From NCBI GenBank assembly GCA_030386875.1, contig CM059575.1, forward strand, positions 15,896,293 to 15,960,292: a DNA stretch of 64,000 nucleotides. Reading direction: 5' to 3'. The position numbers were made by a program, and so were the translations under genes. The stretch's first letter is position 1, and each line of letters starts with the position of its first letter. This DNA comes from Morinoia aosen. Its lineage: Eukaryota > Arthropoda > Malacostraca > Amphipoda > Talitridae. Below the pieces are notes generated by a model. That model saw only the letters and a program-made list of their open reading frames with translations. It searched no databases and had not been told where the DNA came from. This document shows, in pieces, positions 36,313-49,563 of the stretch.

Positions 36313-38617
36313 GCGGTTTCTTCGGTTTTATTTCTTATCCAAGACTCCGTGAATCTGCCCAGAAAGGTATGATTCAGAGTCGGACCACGAATTGCATGGC
36401 ATGAGGGGCCTAATTCAAGATCATAGTCGAATGATTAACTGATGCATATAGCACCGCACAACAAGAAAGTAACTCACACCTCAAGGGTACACGAGAAATA
36501 GCTGAGTGGGACATAAGAGGCCATAGAATAGTAACACATAAAAAGAGAATTCACCGCCCTGCTAACGACGTAGCACCACAACAATTCGCATTACCATTAC
36601 TAGTATTACTATATAAGAAAGTTTTAGCCTCCCTTGACCGCGACAAAGGTGTCCCAAGAGAGGAAAGAGGAAGGCACCATCTAGCGTGTAGTTGGGGGGA
36701 CGCGGAATCTACGCACAAGGTGCACAGGAACAGTAGGCCGAGAAATAAGTTCACAAACAAGAAAGGTTTCCGTTGCATCGACAGGGAAGAAAAATACGTC
36801 TCTAGTCGAGTAACACATTTAGAAAGAGCACATCTATGATATACGCACACGAACATTGTAAACTCGTATCACTAGTCGAAGGGAATGATTGAGGGCTATG
36901 TACTCGTAATCTTGCAGAATCTACATTCGATAATACATGTAATGATAGCTATAAGAGGCAGCGCAATTTCATGGACGATGCACTTCCATTGTGAGGTGAG
37001 AACACTTTTGACAGTTTATATGTACATGACATAAACTTCGTAATCCTTGACGCCAGGCAACAATACATGAATCGCTTGTTTCGGCCAATGTTCAAAGTGT
37101 CCCTTTAAGGAAGCACAAAGTTACAAACATGAATGTACATCCGTATCCAACAATCCTAACACAGCGGTCATTAGTCAATAAGCACTCTGTCTGAACAAAG
37201 GTGGACGATCGCACAACAAGTTTTAGTTTTCACACTGCTTCACAATATAAAGAGATGACGAGTTAGGTCACATCACAAGTTAAAAGAGGATACTCTAAAA
37301 TACTTACAGACGATGAGGAAAGGTCCCTCAGTTTAGACCTGTGACATCTTATTTTAGTCTGCAAATTAAGTGCCTACTCTGGCTTTCTTTACCCTATCTG
37401 GGGAAAAGAGACAGCAGAAATTAGGTCTCTGAAGCAGGGGCGTCACTAAGGTTATCAGATCAGCCATTATCAATAAATTCTATTATCAAAAAATGAGAGA
37501 GGCAAGTACACGTTTATCAACGTCGCTTTGAGAACACAAATCGTATGAGCTAGTGGTCTCGAATTCCTGCGCCTATTCTCAGTCTACTGAATGCCGTGAC
37601 TTTAGGCTTCCACCTTGCTGACTGGCGCAACTTGCCCAGCACAGCTCATAGGTAAGAAGCCACTCGACTAAATTTATTTTACTTTGCCTCACATCTTTCT
37701 ATTAATGAATGTTATAAATAATTCAAAGACAAGAAATAATACAAAGACAAGAAGAACACAAAGACAAGAAAAATCATGTTCCCAAGTTGGTGCAGGTCCA
37801 GCACGACGTGCCGTGGATTTTTCAATATCAACAACTGATGTCTAATCCATGGAAGAATCACCATAGTTTTTATTTTCAGCACACAAATCTCTCAATAGTG
37901 AAGCAGTGGTTGGTTTGCATTATCAAATAAATATATGATTTTGCTATCTTATGTTAATCTATGAAATGTGATAAACTTCAAGCAATCTTGTGTCAAACTA
38001 AAAGGCATTGAAATGTCAGTCTCTCCATGTTGCATTTACTGCCCTTGACACTGTTTACAATATTATATATGACAACATAGCTTACATGGCCTGGCTATTA
38101 TGCAAATGGTGCTGAGCAAAAAAAAACATTTGGACATTAATACAAAATTACTTGGAGCAGTGAAATAGAGATAGGAAAGTTCATCAGTTAAATCACACGC
38201 TTTTCTTCTAAAGTACTGCCAAAATGGAACCTGACATTTCCAAACATTACACTGCAGCGCACTTGCTATGACACGTTACGACGGCTAGTCTAGCTTAATG
38301 TGGGTGGTTCACCAGCGACCGGAAGCATCCTCGAATGCTCTAGAAGCCGGCTGTTCACCGCTATCTAAACACAAATATGTTAAAAACACCCGAAAATATA
38401 GCTAGCGCGGTAACACGTAAACCGAATGAGTTTCCCACTCAAGTTCACTCTCTAACTACACAAAACTTAATATTATCCGGGAACCTGTTCCTCCCACGCA
38501 CTTCAAACAAATAAAACGTTGGCGTCATTCTTGCGGACGAAGCGCGGATCCGCAAAATGTTGCCGAACAAATTTATCAAATTTCTTCAAATTTTCTCACG
38601 TCTTGTACGACGTGACA
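36229..38617 (-). repeat. Element E LTR (5' LTR, 2389 bp)
   Basis: Partner of 27612-30003. Contains a 3-base deletion relative to it near 37440 and scattered substitutions. The Gag-Pol open frame extends 28 codons into its left end (U5), starting at an ATG at 36312. Confidence 0.94.
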
Positions 38618-38622
38618 GCAGC
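38618..38622. repeat. GCAGC target-site duplication of element E (right)
   Basis: Directly follows CGTGACA of the 5' LTR. Confidence 0.93.
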
Positions 38623-41600
38623 TGAGATTGGAACACACTAAATTTGAGATTGGAACACACTAAATTTATTCGCCAAACACCGTCGACACTTGCAAAAAAT
38701 TCATATACTCCCAGGAGTTTATGTGAATAGCAGTATGACGCAATAAAAATTTTTATGCCCATGGAATTTGAGAAGGAAAAACAAGTCATTTTGAAATAAT
38801 GGAGTATCGCAACAGATAACCAAAAATATTCACTTCCCACTCTTGAACACTGGAGGTTTGCATGAATTGTTGTGAACACAGAAAATTTAACGAATAAAGT
38901 TTACTTTACTGGTCCCGTGTGTAGGCGTTCTTTCTATTTTAAGTAACTAAAATTATGTCAAGAATTAATTAGCTGCGTAGCATCTAAGAGATACCACACA
39001 TTCTTAAAATCACCACACTAAATTATTGATAATCCTACATTCCGTCACTTAACTCAATTTACTCCTACGATTGGAAAAGGTAACATTAACTCTGTCTATG
39101 ATGGCAAGAAAATTGAATTTCGGAAACAATTCCATCACTCATATCAGCGATGTTAAAAATTTTTATAATTAAAGTACTCAATATTAGCGAATGAAAATGT
39201 GAATCACGTTATTAAATTATCTCGACAAAAGATTACATTACGTTAAACAGCAGCTATTATGAAACTGAATTCATACGACGTTTCAAAATTTGTCCTCAGA
39301 TGTTTTGGCGAAGGCGATTTTTCACTAAAATTAAGGCATTAATTTTCCTGCGCCACCTATTTCTATTTCTACACAAAAATTTAGCAAATGCAATTGGCGG
39401 ATCAATCATAGCTACATTCAAATTCACCGCACAAAATTTCACCCAACACATCGTCGAGAAAGTTCTTGCTAAAATATTATTCTATCAAAATGCAGCAGAA
39501 TTAATTCTCTCAAAGCACACAGATAGAGTTCAAACACAATCACATTCGACTGTGATTTTAATTAAAATTCAATGATACTGGCTGCACCTCAGAACTCGAC
39601 AGCATTATGATGGCTTTTACATGTTCCCAAAACAAACATACTCAGAAGCTCCAGCATCGTCACTCAAGATATGGGCGAGATTTACTGCAAAAACGATCAA
39701 AGTTACTGATGGTACTCTTCTCTCATGACGTGTAGAAAATTTAATGGCAACGTGTAATACTACCAAAAACCTGCACACTAATTCACGTTCATTTCAACGA
39801 GTCACTCAGAACGGTCTGGCCGCAGCAAGGAGAGCTTCAATTTTTATGACTCTAACAGCCGACTCGTACGGTCTTGCACAGCGGCATGAGCCTCTATGCT
39901 GGAATTTTACTTTAAATATTAAACTGCCTTGAAAGGGCCCGGAAACCAGCACACATAGAGACATACATTGAACCACCCTGTATTACACAGCAAGAAAATT
40001 TGATTTTAAGGAAAATTCTACCACCGTGGGTCAGAAAATATAAATTGTGGAATTTTAGGTCTCAAATGTCATTAACAAAGGTATGCATCACGTTGCTAAG
40101 GCTTGTCAGAAATTACTATGGAAACATATTCACACGACAGCGCACAAAATTTTCTACTAGTTATTTTAATTTAATGCATACGGGATGGTAAATTTCAATT
40201 TTGATTAATTACCAGAAATTCCTACACACTGCAAAATACCAAATCGGTTTCAAAGCTTCAACTGAGACAATCAGGTTTTTATAAAACTTAAAGCATAAAA
40301 TCCGGAGCCATTGCTACAAACTCAATTCTTAGTACATACTATAATTCGATAAATCCAAGTGAAATGCAGCACACAGAAAGTTTTTTATCCCACACATGAA
40401 CAAGAGGTAATCAAAGTAAAAGAAAGTTTCGAGAGCCAGCCCCTGCACAACAAAAGGTTACTGCTTTCATCTTTCAACACACTCAGACAAAATTCTAACA
40501 ACACTCAGCAAAACATAAGGGTTTCTCACTGCCCAAAAATATGCTCAGAAGACTCGACAGCCTGATCATTGAGCAACATATGTAACACTGTTGATATGAA
40601 CTTATTAACTTCCCCTTGCATTTAGCAACTTAAAGTCAGCTAGTGGTGAGCTTTACAGTTCTCGGTCGAGCACATTCCAATCAGTTAGTGACTTCTAGCG
40701 GACATGAGTTGTGGTGTGGCCCCAACCTCGCTTTTATGACTTCAAAGCCTGAGATGCAATTATTTACTGGAAGCGCAGCTTCCCAAGTCAAGCCCAACGG
40801 CCAAGGACTCTTACAGCTGCCGCCCAATGGTCTGTTATTTAACTCTGTTACAGTTGCAAAGATTATGCGAAAATTCAATACAAGGCAAGTCTTTGCAAGT
40901 CACTGTGCAATTATTTGAAAAACTTTGTCGGAAGATCATTACACACAAAATTCCTAGCAACTGAGAATTATTACGGAAAGCATTCTGGTAAACTTCATTG
41001 TGAAAGAAATGTTTAACTATGTTTTAAAGGAGGCACTTCACATCAATGATAAATGAGCAACGCATGTAATGTTGGTATTATATATGCACTTCGAAACACC
41101 AACGGACTATGACTCCAATAGACAATGCTACTCTGACTCAGTGGGCTCACTTTAATTAGTTCCCGAAAAAAAGGTCCAACCACAGCTTTAAGAAATTTTT
41201 CAGCCTGGCCCACAGAAAGCTCGGCCGGTCTCAAGCCGCGGCATATTTACCCAAAAGATTCGGCTGCACACAACGTGAATGTAAGGGAATGGCACATGTA
41301 AAATTGTGTATGACATTGAGCACTCACACGACCCAATTTGATAATTAATGCGTTACTCGAAGGGTCATTACAACACCTATAAAAATTTTGAGACAACTGA
41401 AAATGCTAAAAATTGCTGAAAAAAAAATTTCCATACAGAAATGCAGGTAGCACGCTAAATAACACGAGAAAATGGTACAGGAAGAAATTGCTGCTTAATA
41501 GCGAGCACTTGTTATAATGAATTTAATAGTTGATGATTTTCTCGAAGGGTATGTGACGTGAACAAAATATTAAAGCACTGTAAATTCCATGCCAATATGT

Positions 41601-41636
41601 AGGTGTCAGGCTCACAAAGTGTGCGTTCATTTCTCC
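38623..41636 (-). other. Element C interior, right part, noncoding
   Basis: 3.0 kb between element E and the right LTR. It starts with a 22-bp direct repeat in two units (38624 and 38646). The region is AT-rich and has no recognisable domain in any frame. The sequence next to the right LTR (CATTTCTCC before 41637) does not suggest a tRNA primer site I can name. Confidence 0.65.
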
Positions 41637-43335
41637 TGTCACGATACAATGCTGATCAAGCACGTAACGTAGGAGGACTTGCAACCTCCGCAAAATAAAT
41701 AAAATGTACACCTTTCTGCTCGCCAGCTACCCACATAATTAGTCATGGAGAATAATGGGCCTCAAGATTAAACACATTTATTTTGAGTGAACACATGGAG
41801 CTGACACAGGGAAATTATGTTATCGCAACACTCTTATTCGCACCAGAGCCCTCAGGCAAGATGCTAATGATTTGCGACATGGCACTTTAAAAATTTAGAC
41901 ACACGAAATGAATATTCTAGTTAATGCACACATGAATGAATGGTTACGTATAACATAGGTTAGAACCCACTTCACAAAATCGGACACATGAAATGAATCT
42001 TCTAGTTAGTGCACACATGAATGCATGGTTACGTCAAACATGGGTTAGACCCCTCGGCTATTAAACACCACGTGCTGCCTAATTCATATTACACACTGCG
42101 CGCCAAATGGATTTGCACTGTTCAGCGTGCTGCTGCGTATCTAAACTGGCACCACGGCCATCCTCTGGAGTTCACGCTGCAATATAGCACTCGCATTTTG
42201 TTAACGCTTCGTTGACATTACTTTACTGTTGGTTCCTTTTGCCTTACTGCAGCTGAATACTCCTCGATCGTTGACCGGTTGAGACATGTAAGCACTGTAC
42301 CCCGGGCACTCCTGTCAGCAGCGAGCACCAGGCTGCTGACCACTTCACAACTCTGATACTGCCCGGCTGCAGCTACTGCCTTCGGTCTCAGCTGACGCGT
42401 AGGCCAGCTTCCCAACCCGCCTGTGCAAATAATAAGCGGGGTTGAGTCATCTATTCCCCGAGACATAAACGTTATATCCCCTCCGAGAATTGACATGAAG
42501 CTTCAACTGACAATGTGGCTATTCCCGACATGATTAATTGACTTTCTCCCCTTTTTACTAGAACAAATCACAAGCGCTTTGTTACATTAAACATCGAGCC
42601 TGCACTTTAATAATAAAACACGAATATTCTAATTCCCCATTCCATGCCGTCTCAAAAAAAGAACCCTATGAAAAATGATCATTTTACCGTCATACAAAAA
42701 GTCAAACTCAAGGCATCCTGTTTGAGATAATAAATCCCACACGCCCCGGATTGAAAAATTAAACATTTGCATAGATCCAAAGACTGATCCTAGCACAGAA
42801 CAAAGAATATAATCTCACCTCCTATCTTGGCACACGCAGGCCTACATCTTCACTTAGTCAGGATCACGCAGAAATAGACCAGCTGCTTTCAAGCCTCAGC
42901 TTATATATCTCACCCCCACAAGGGACGCGTCCCGTGCGGCATTGCGCTATACCCGCGCCAAGCTGAACGTGACGTATCCCTTCGTGATTGGCTATCCCTC
43001 GAGCGTCACCTCACTAGACTGACGTGTCCCTTACTTCGCAATATTGCTACGCATCTTTCTCAAAATAAACCCATAACTCCTTGATTTCTTAACCCGTGGG
43101 CAATTAAGTTTTTAACCCCTTCCTTTCCGTGCTATGTATTCACGTTGCACTCGTCTTATTATGTATTCAATTTGGCGCACTAGCTTTTCAGTCCAGTCGC
43201 TACCCTCTACGTACTCCTCCCATCTGCTGATGTGGTGCACCCCTCATCCCCTCACGATCGCGCTCTGCTGCAGATCCCGTTGCCTTGCTGCGTAGCTTCG
43301 GTTTTCATATGCCTAATATAAATTGTATCCTAACA
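41637..43335 (-). repeat. Element C right LTR, intact (1699 bp)
   Basis: TGTCACGATAC...CCTAACA, uninterrupted, and so shows the empty site for element D (GTAACGTAGG at about 41667). Followed by the CCAG duplication and the continuation of element B. Confidence 0.92.
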
Positions 43336-43339
43336 CCAG
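43336..43339. repeat. CCAG target-site duplication of element C (right)
   Basis: Directly follows CCTAACA of the right LTR and is followed by GCATAAATGTCACG, the continuation of element B. Confidence 0.92.
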
Positions 43340-44788
43340 GCATAAATGTCACGACGCAAATTCCAAAATACTTAATTAAATATAAACACTCAATCATATA
43401 AAAGCATTGTCATTGTTTCATTGGCGTGCTCACTGTATAAAAGCATTTTTGAACGCTATTACATTGAGGTACCCTAGACTATTATCTTCATTATTTTTCG
43501 CTTTTCCTTCCTTCCTCATCCTTGTACTGCGGGGCTCTGTGGTGCTTTCCACTTCGAAGCATTGAGTGCTGCTAATTTAGTCGAGAAATCCTTCCTAGCT
43601 CGGCTGTTCACTAACGATGTCCTCTTCGCAAGCCTGACCACAGGCGAGTTGGGCAATTACTGGTGTCCTCCGCATTCTTCTGAACATGGTGCGCAATCTC
43701 TGGCTACAGCTCAACCGCAAGCTGCTCTGAGCTAATTACTTGTGCTCTCCGCATTCTCTCTTACGCATGATGCGAAATTCCAGCCTCACATACATCCTCG
43801 TCGTTTCCCAATGCAACGCTATAATTTGTTCTACAGTCAAATACTTCCAATACAAGTTCGATGAATCCCCTATGTCGTACAGTTGTTGTCTGTTCGTTGT
43901 TCTTGTAAATAATTACTTATATTCCACGTGATTCTTCCTGAATTTGCTGCTTATACGAGACGCATTCGTGTTATGCAATTGTTCTGGCCTGTTTTGTGCT
44001 GAAGTACATACTACGCTAATCTACCAAGAAATTAATTCCTTAAGTCTGATAAGAAATGTACTATACTCTACAGAGTGAGAGGAGAATAATTCCTTCCGGA
44101 ATACCGTGTTTACGATATTCTTTCAGGGCAAGAGTAAGACACAGAGTCAGAAAATTCAACGCTACAGAACAAAAGAATACGCAAATTTTAATCTGACGCT
44201 AAACTTATTTTCCCCGTTGTGAAAATGAACGGTCTAACGGTATTGATAAAATTGGCTAGCCTGAGATATCCTCAACCTAAGAACTTCTGATGAAACTTAA
44301 TTCATTCGCTAGAGCTGTTTCGTATGAAGCGCGCACGCTTCACGAGAAGCTGGCGAGAAATATAAGCATCCTACAAAGGAAACAAAGTGCTCCTCTTGAG
44401 AAACACACGAAGTTAACCTAATAAACGCTCAATTTCCCTTTACTTAGCAAGAGAGAAAAATGAGAACTACGCATAGTATAAGATTAGATCACTCAACAAG
44501 ATTTTCGTCCAGACGAAATTTCTTGTGAGCAAAGAAAGTTGGAGTTACATAACCTAGAGCATATTCCTATTGAACGAAGCATCACACTCTAGTGAGTGAG
44601 ATTAGATTTAATTACAGCTAGGCTAACACAATTCTACTAAAGAACACACTTAGATTAAAGCAGTACAGCGCTAAAAAAACTCACTCCTACGCAAGAGTTT
44701 TTCTGAAATTCAACACACAAGAGCACATCCCGCAAAGTTAAGGTGACGCATGATCTCAGTCCACTGCATTTCGTATCTAAGTGGTGAT
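43340..44788 (-). other. Element B pol-LTR spacer, proximal part
   Basis: Continues the spacer on the other side of element C and corresponds to 56294-57740 of element A. No protein recognised. On the plus strand two TATAAAAG boxes lie about 43 bases apart (near 43397 and 43435), also in element A, antisense to the element. Whether they are active cannot be told from sequence. Confidence 0.6.
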
Positions 44789-47700
44789 TCACCTACACCT
44801 TGAACGTAGATTGTAGCTTCGCCGCTCTTTGAACGCAGCTCTCTCGTTTGCGTGGTTTTCTGTCCTCAGGTCTTCATCTACACTATCGACTGTTTCATAT
44901 CCGTTTCCATTCCCTGGTTCAGCTGCGACGTCCGACGTGCCGGGAAAGGCCTCGCCCCGTAGGTAAGCAACTTTCAATCTATCCAAGTGAACCCTTTCTT
45001 GTCGGTTACTATATAGTGCTTTAATGGTCGCATTTGTGGCATTCCTTTTCAGGACACGAAAAGGGCCTATCCAGTCTGTAGGCCACGCGTTTGCAGCTTC
45101 GGCTTTTCCTGTCGGATTGTGTAATAAAACAATATTTCCGCTCTCCACCTGGTTGTTTTTCACACCTCTTTCCTTCATTTGCACCGACTTGTCGTGTGAC
45201 GCCTTGGACTTGGCCTTCACCACTTTGAACGCATTGTGAAGTCGGGCGCTCACCTCTGCACTGTAGTTGTCCCCAAGAGAATAATCCATGCGAGGTGTTT
45301 TCAGCCAGTCAACAACAGGAATTTCAGCGTCCCTACCAAAAAATAAATAATACGGAATTTCTTCAATTACACTTTGATAACTTGTGTTCAGCGCCAAGCA
45401 CGTCCAAGAAAGTGCATCCGGCCATGATGATTGGTCGTTGGCAGCAAGATGTGACAAAATAGTCTTGATATTCTGATTCTGCCGTTCCGTCATTCCGTTT
45501 GATTGGGGATGATATGCTGAAGTGTTGTAGTATTTTATTTTCAATGTTTCACACACATTTCTGAATAAAGCTGACGTGAACTCGGTGCCCCTGTCTGAGA
45601 TGAGCGTCTTCGCTGGGCCGTACGTAGTAACGAACTTGATCAACGCTTTCGTTACTTCCTCAGTTGTCTTGCTTCGGAGCGGAAACGCTGCAACATATCT
45701 ACTGAAGTGATCGACCACGGTCAGGATGTATATGTGGCCCTCATTCGACACATAGCATTTCGATTAAATCAACGCCTATTCTGTCCAGAGGCTTGTCAAT
45801 TTCAGGGAATGAACCCATGCTAACACAAATGCGATTGTTGATCTTACGTTTCTGACATTGCATGCACGAATCGACGTACTTGTTAACGTCACGCGCGATG
45901 TTAATCCAGTACCTGAACTCCATGAGCTTTTCCACGTTTTAGCACGACCTTGGTGTGCGTCGATTGTGCTATCATGCGCTAACGTTATCGCTGCTTCTCT
46001 CAGGGCGTCTGGCACAACGATCAAGTGCCTTGTTCTATTAGGCTTTCGTTGCGTCTTTCTGAAATACAATATGCCTCCGTCGGTGAAGATTTCGGATTTC
46101 AGAGCGAGACTTGGAGCGTCCCCTAATTTGTCACCTTCAAGATACCGCAGCACAGACCCCCAAACAGGATCCTTCAATTGCTCTGCTCTCACGTTTTCTT
46201 TCTGCAAACTACTTTCCGCCTCTTGTACATTGGGCGCTTCATTTATCATCGTCGTGACGAACACTGTTTTAGGTGCTTCGTCGTCTGGATTTTCTTCTCC
46301 GTTGTCGTTCGCAATATTTCTCGACAATGCGTCGGGCATCACGTTCTGAGCTCCTGGCCGATAAATCACCTCAAAATCATATTGAGAGAGTGTTAGGGCC
46401 CATCTCATAATTCTGTTGTTCTTGGTGTTTTTACCTTTGAACAAATACTTGAGAGCCGTGTGATCAGTAATTACAACAAATTTATTACCGTACAGGTACG
46501 GTGATAAGTGATTTACAGCCGCTACTACTGCTAATCCTTCACGTTCAGTGATTGAATAACGTTTTTCAGCATCATTGAATCTTTTGCTGAAGTATCCAAT
46601 CGGTTGTTCCTTGCCATTATATTTTTGCGCAAGGACCGCGCCAGAACCCTCATTTGAGGCATCACAGCTCAAGTAATACGTCTCATTTAGAGAAGGCTTC
46701 TTCAGAACTGGAGTTTCTATCATGAGCTGCTTAAGTTTGCAGAAGGCTTGTTCGTGTTCTTCCTCCCACTTGAACCTTGCCCCTTTTTTAGTCAGCGCAT
46801 TAAGGGGTGCAGCTGTTGTAGCGAAATGGGGAATGAACCGCCGGTAGAAGTTGAGTGCTGCGACGAAGGACCGGACTTTGCGCGCGGTCGTCGGTCTAGG
46901 GTAATTCTGCATCGCGTCCACGTTCTTGGGATCTGGAATAAGTCCCTCACGACTGATGTAACATCCTAGGTACTTCACTTGTTTTTGCGCAAATTTGCAC
47001 TTGTCTAAGCCTATTTTTACTCCGGCACATTGAAACTCGTGCAACACTTCCCTTAAATTTTCTAGGTGACTCTCAAAAGTCATAGAGCTGACGCACACAT
47101 CGTCCAAGTAAATAGCGGCGAATTTTCCAAGTTGCCTTTTCAGAACATGACAAATCACTCTCTGGTACACTGATGTTGAGCACTTGAGTCCCATAGGTAG
47201 CCCAGAGAACTCGAAGTTGCCTTGTCGAGTCTGAAATGCCGTGTACTGCTTACTTTCTTCATCGAGCTCAATTTGATGGAAGGCTGATTTTGCATCGACA
47301 ATGGAATAGTATTCTTTGCCAGCCACCTCCTCCAGTGTCCCTATGATATTGGGAATCGGATAATGTTCGTTTATTACTCGCATGTTTACAGCTCGCAAAT
47401 CAAGGCAAATTCTGTGTCCCCCACCAGGCTTCTTTACGAGTACGAGGGGGTTCTTCCAAGCACTTGTGCTCTCTTGCACAACTCCACTTTCAATCATCTC
47501 CGAGACCTTTTTATCAATAATTTCTTGGCTGGTGTACGGAATACGCCATCCTTTCGTTTGAATTAGCCTGTAATCACTCAGCAAAATTTTGTATTTCACT
47601 CCTTTCACGTGGCCAATATCCATCTCGTCTGCACTAATCGTCTTGTGATATTCCTTCAGCAGGTTTCTGACTTGTCCTTGTTTTTCAGCATCCAAGTGAC

Positions 47701-48483
47701 TGAGGTCAAGCTCATCAATTTGCTGAAAGCGCTTCTCTCTGCGGCGATTTTCTACTTCGCTATTTTCCGCATTGTTTTCTTCTGCAGTTGCATCTTCATT
47801 CGAGATTTCGTGGCATGTTGCAATTATTGCTCCTTCAGTCAGAGCAATTTCTTCGGCAAGAGGGTTAAGTACAGGCATCAAAACATACCCGTTTTGTACC
47901 TTTGCAGCGGTGGCTCCGACGTAAGGCGCCCACTTAATTCTAGGCTCTAAAATTACTTCCTTCCCATTAAACTTGCCATCTGCTCGACACTTCACCATGG
48001 TTTGCGCGCGAGGCTTTACTGTAATGTCCTCAGCCAGAGTGACTGATGTTTCTTCCCGCGTTACGCACAGAATTTTCGAAGAAGCGTGTCCTGGTGCTGA
48101 AAACATGTTCACGTGAGTACCAAAGAATGATGCCCTACGTTTTCCGAAGTTTAGCTTTGCGTTGACTTTGTTCATTACTTCCCCTCCTAATAGCAGGTCT
48201 CCTGGAAATGCATTTTCCTTCACAACAAAGCATCTCTGTACAATTTTCTGACCGTTAACTTTGATTGGCACATTAATCTTTCCCAGCACCGGTACGGGTT
48301 CCTCTCCAATTGTTTTTAATGCAGTCGATGTTCCTTTCACACTAGCATTTTTAATCCCCGCAACCACACGCTCTTATACCAAGCATATATTTGCTCCGGT
48401 ATCAAGAAGTGCGGTAACAGGTGTACCATTCACTTGGAGTATACCGCTGGGATTTATTAGTGGAGCTAACGGTCTCCTATTCC
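44789..48483 (-). pseudogene. pol: Element B Pol polyprotein (protease-RT-RNase H-integrase), disrupted
   Basis: Three overlapping open pieces: 48367-45776, 45935-45741 and 45751-44789. The first carries most of the protease domain, RT with AIYLDDVCVS, RNase H with LSCDASNEGSGA, and the start of integrase. The last carries the integrase core (DHFSRYVAAF, SDRGTEFTS, AYHPQSNGMTERQNQNI, so all three of D, D, E) and the GPFRVLKR C-terminal module. Lesions: TAA at 48374-48376 just inside the protease, a missing base at about 45933 in a T run, and an indel at about 45755-45765 before the integrase core. Pol should be expressed by -1 frameshifting from gag (heptamer at 48484-48490). The RNase H Asp is intact here, unlike in element A. 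Confidence 0.9.
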
Positions 48484-49563
48484 GTTTTTTGGCTGTCCTG
48501 CAAACTGTTGCACTCTGCAATCAGCTCTTAGGTGCCCAAATTTTCCACAGTTGACGCACGGCGGTGGCACTGCTCTATACTGTGCCAAGTCCACTGCATG
48601 TGCAGGTGGTACTTTCGGTTGCGGCTGTGGTTCTCTTGCGTGGTAAATTTGGTGCTGATGACTCCTAAGTCTGCCTTTTTCGCTCCAGTGGGGTGCTTCA
48701 TAATTTCCTCTTCGATGATAAGGAGAGTGTCGTATCTGTCTGTTCCTTTCTCTCCAGGGTGGCACTTCATGGCGGTAGCCTCTTGGCCGTTGTGGCGAAT
48801 GCCGCATCGTGTGGCCGACACGTGCAGTCTCATGCTGTGGCCCTCTCTCGCTTCGCTGCGCTCTTTCTCTCTCCGGTTCCCTCTTCTCTGTCGTCTCCCT
48901 TGGTACTGGTACTATGCGTCGATTTTCCACTTCGATTGCCATGTCCCTCAATTCTTGTACTGTCGTAGGTCACGCATCACTTCGAAAGGGTCTCGTGATG
49001 TTCTCCCTTAATCCGAGCCACATCAAATCTACAAGGACTCGTTCCGGATGTTCCAGATAATACTCGTTGTACAGCCTTTCCAGGCGCGTCAGGTACTCTG
49101 AAACTCCCTCTCGGCTTGTTTGCTTCTTGGGCACTATTTCAAACAGCGCTTGAGTCGGATGTTCTACTTGGTCGGCGTAGGAGCGCAGCCATCTTTCTGC
49201 TTCACGTAGGTTCGTTAGTGTACCAATTATTTTATTGCATTCCTTTGCCTCTTGTGGACCTAGGCATAGGAAGAAGGCATTCACCTGCTCGCTGTTATTC
49301 AGATTGCCAGTCAAAAACTTCAACCTTGCCATATGTTCCCCTACATCGTCGCCCCTCCGGAATTTGGCCCCTATGGCTCCCACGCAACTGGTTACCACGG
49401 GCATGTTAACTACTTCCTCTTCGGGCTGTGGTGGCGTTGCTGGCGCATTTCTGCGGTCGTTGTTCCTTCTCCCGCGCGCAGGCATAGTGTCGATCTTCTT
49501 CAATTCACTTTTTCCAAAACTCAAAATTTGGCGATCACTCAAATGTTTTCCACACCTACTCAC
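48466..49563 (-). pseudogene. gag: Element B Gag, one nonsense mutation
   Basis: Open from 49563 to a TGA at 48970-48972, then open again in the same frame from there to the natural stop at 48466-48468. A likely start is the Met at 49485 (MPARGRRNND); an upstream Met at 49563 is also possible. A capsid-like helical region runs through VGEHMARLKFLTGNLNN, then a basic Arg-rich region, then a single CCHC knuckle CVNCGKFGHLRADC near the C-terminus. The TGA replaces a CGA that element A keeps, a CpG-decay change. Gag forms the particle that packages the RNA. Confidence 0.85.
48484..48490 (-). promoter_or_regulatory. gag-pol -1 frameshift heptamer AAAAAAC (element B)
   Basis: In the gag frame the codons read (CC)A AAA AAC, the X XXY YYZ arrangement. 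The gag stop follows five codons later (48466-48468), and the -1 frame is open from the heptamer into the protease. The same heptamer and frames are kept in element A. Confidence 0.85.

Larger units (their letters stand above)
27612..38617 (-). mobile_element. Element E: BEL/Pao LTR retrotransposon, almost intact
   Basis: 11,006 bp, with LTRs of 2392 and 2389 bp (TGTAATGTCG...CGACGTGACA) that differ at about 0.6% by eye. Flanked by the 5-bp duplication GCAGC, the size normal for BEL. The interior encodes one long Gag-PR-RT-RNase H-integrase polyprotein with DUF5641-like C-terminus. The only lesion I see is an 8-bp tandem duplication at 32313-32328, which shifts the frame between RT and RNase H. 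The LTRs are long for the group. Confidence 0.93.
16113..43335 (-). mobile_element. Element C: large noncoding LTR element (LARD-like), split by D and E
   Basis: Own sequence is 16113-16144, 22630-27611 and 38623-43335, about 9.7 kb, with LTRs of about 1698 bp (TGTCACGATAC...CCTAACA) and an interior of about 6.3 kb. It is flanked by CCAG direct repeats; the homologous site in element A (56290-56293) is empty. No gag or pol can be recognised and the longest open frame is 116 codons, so I interpret it as a large retrotransposon derivative moved by another element's proteins. Minus orientation is inferred from a purine tract next to the left LTR. LTRs differ at about 0.6% by eye. Confidence 0.85.

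Noticed and set aside
32045-36352. Many plus-strand open frames across the BEL element
   Set aside because: GC-rich shadow frames of the Gag-Pol gene on the other strand; none resembles a protein family.
43390-43445. Two TATAAAAG boxes as an antisense promoter in the pol-LTR spacer
   Set aside because: Short AT-rich matches are common here and nothing downstream looks like a gene; kept only as a note.
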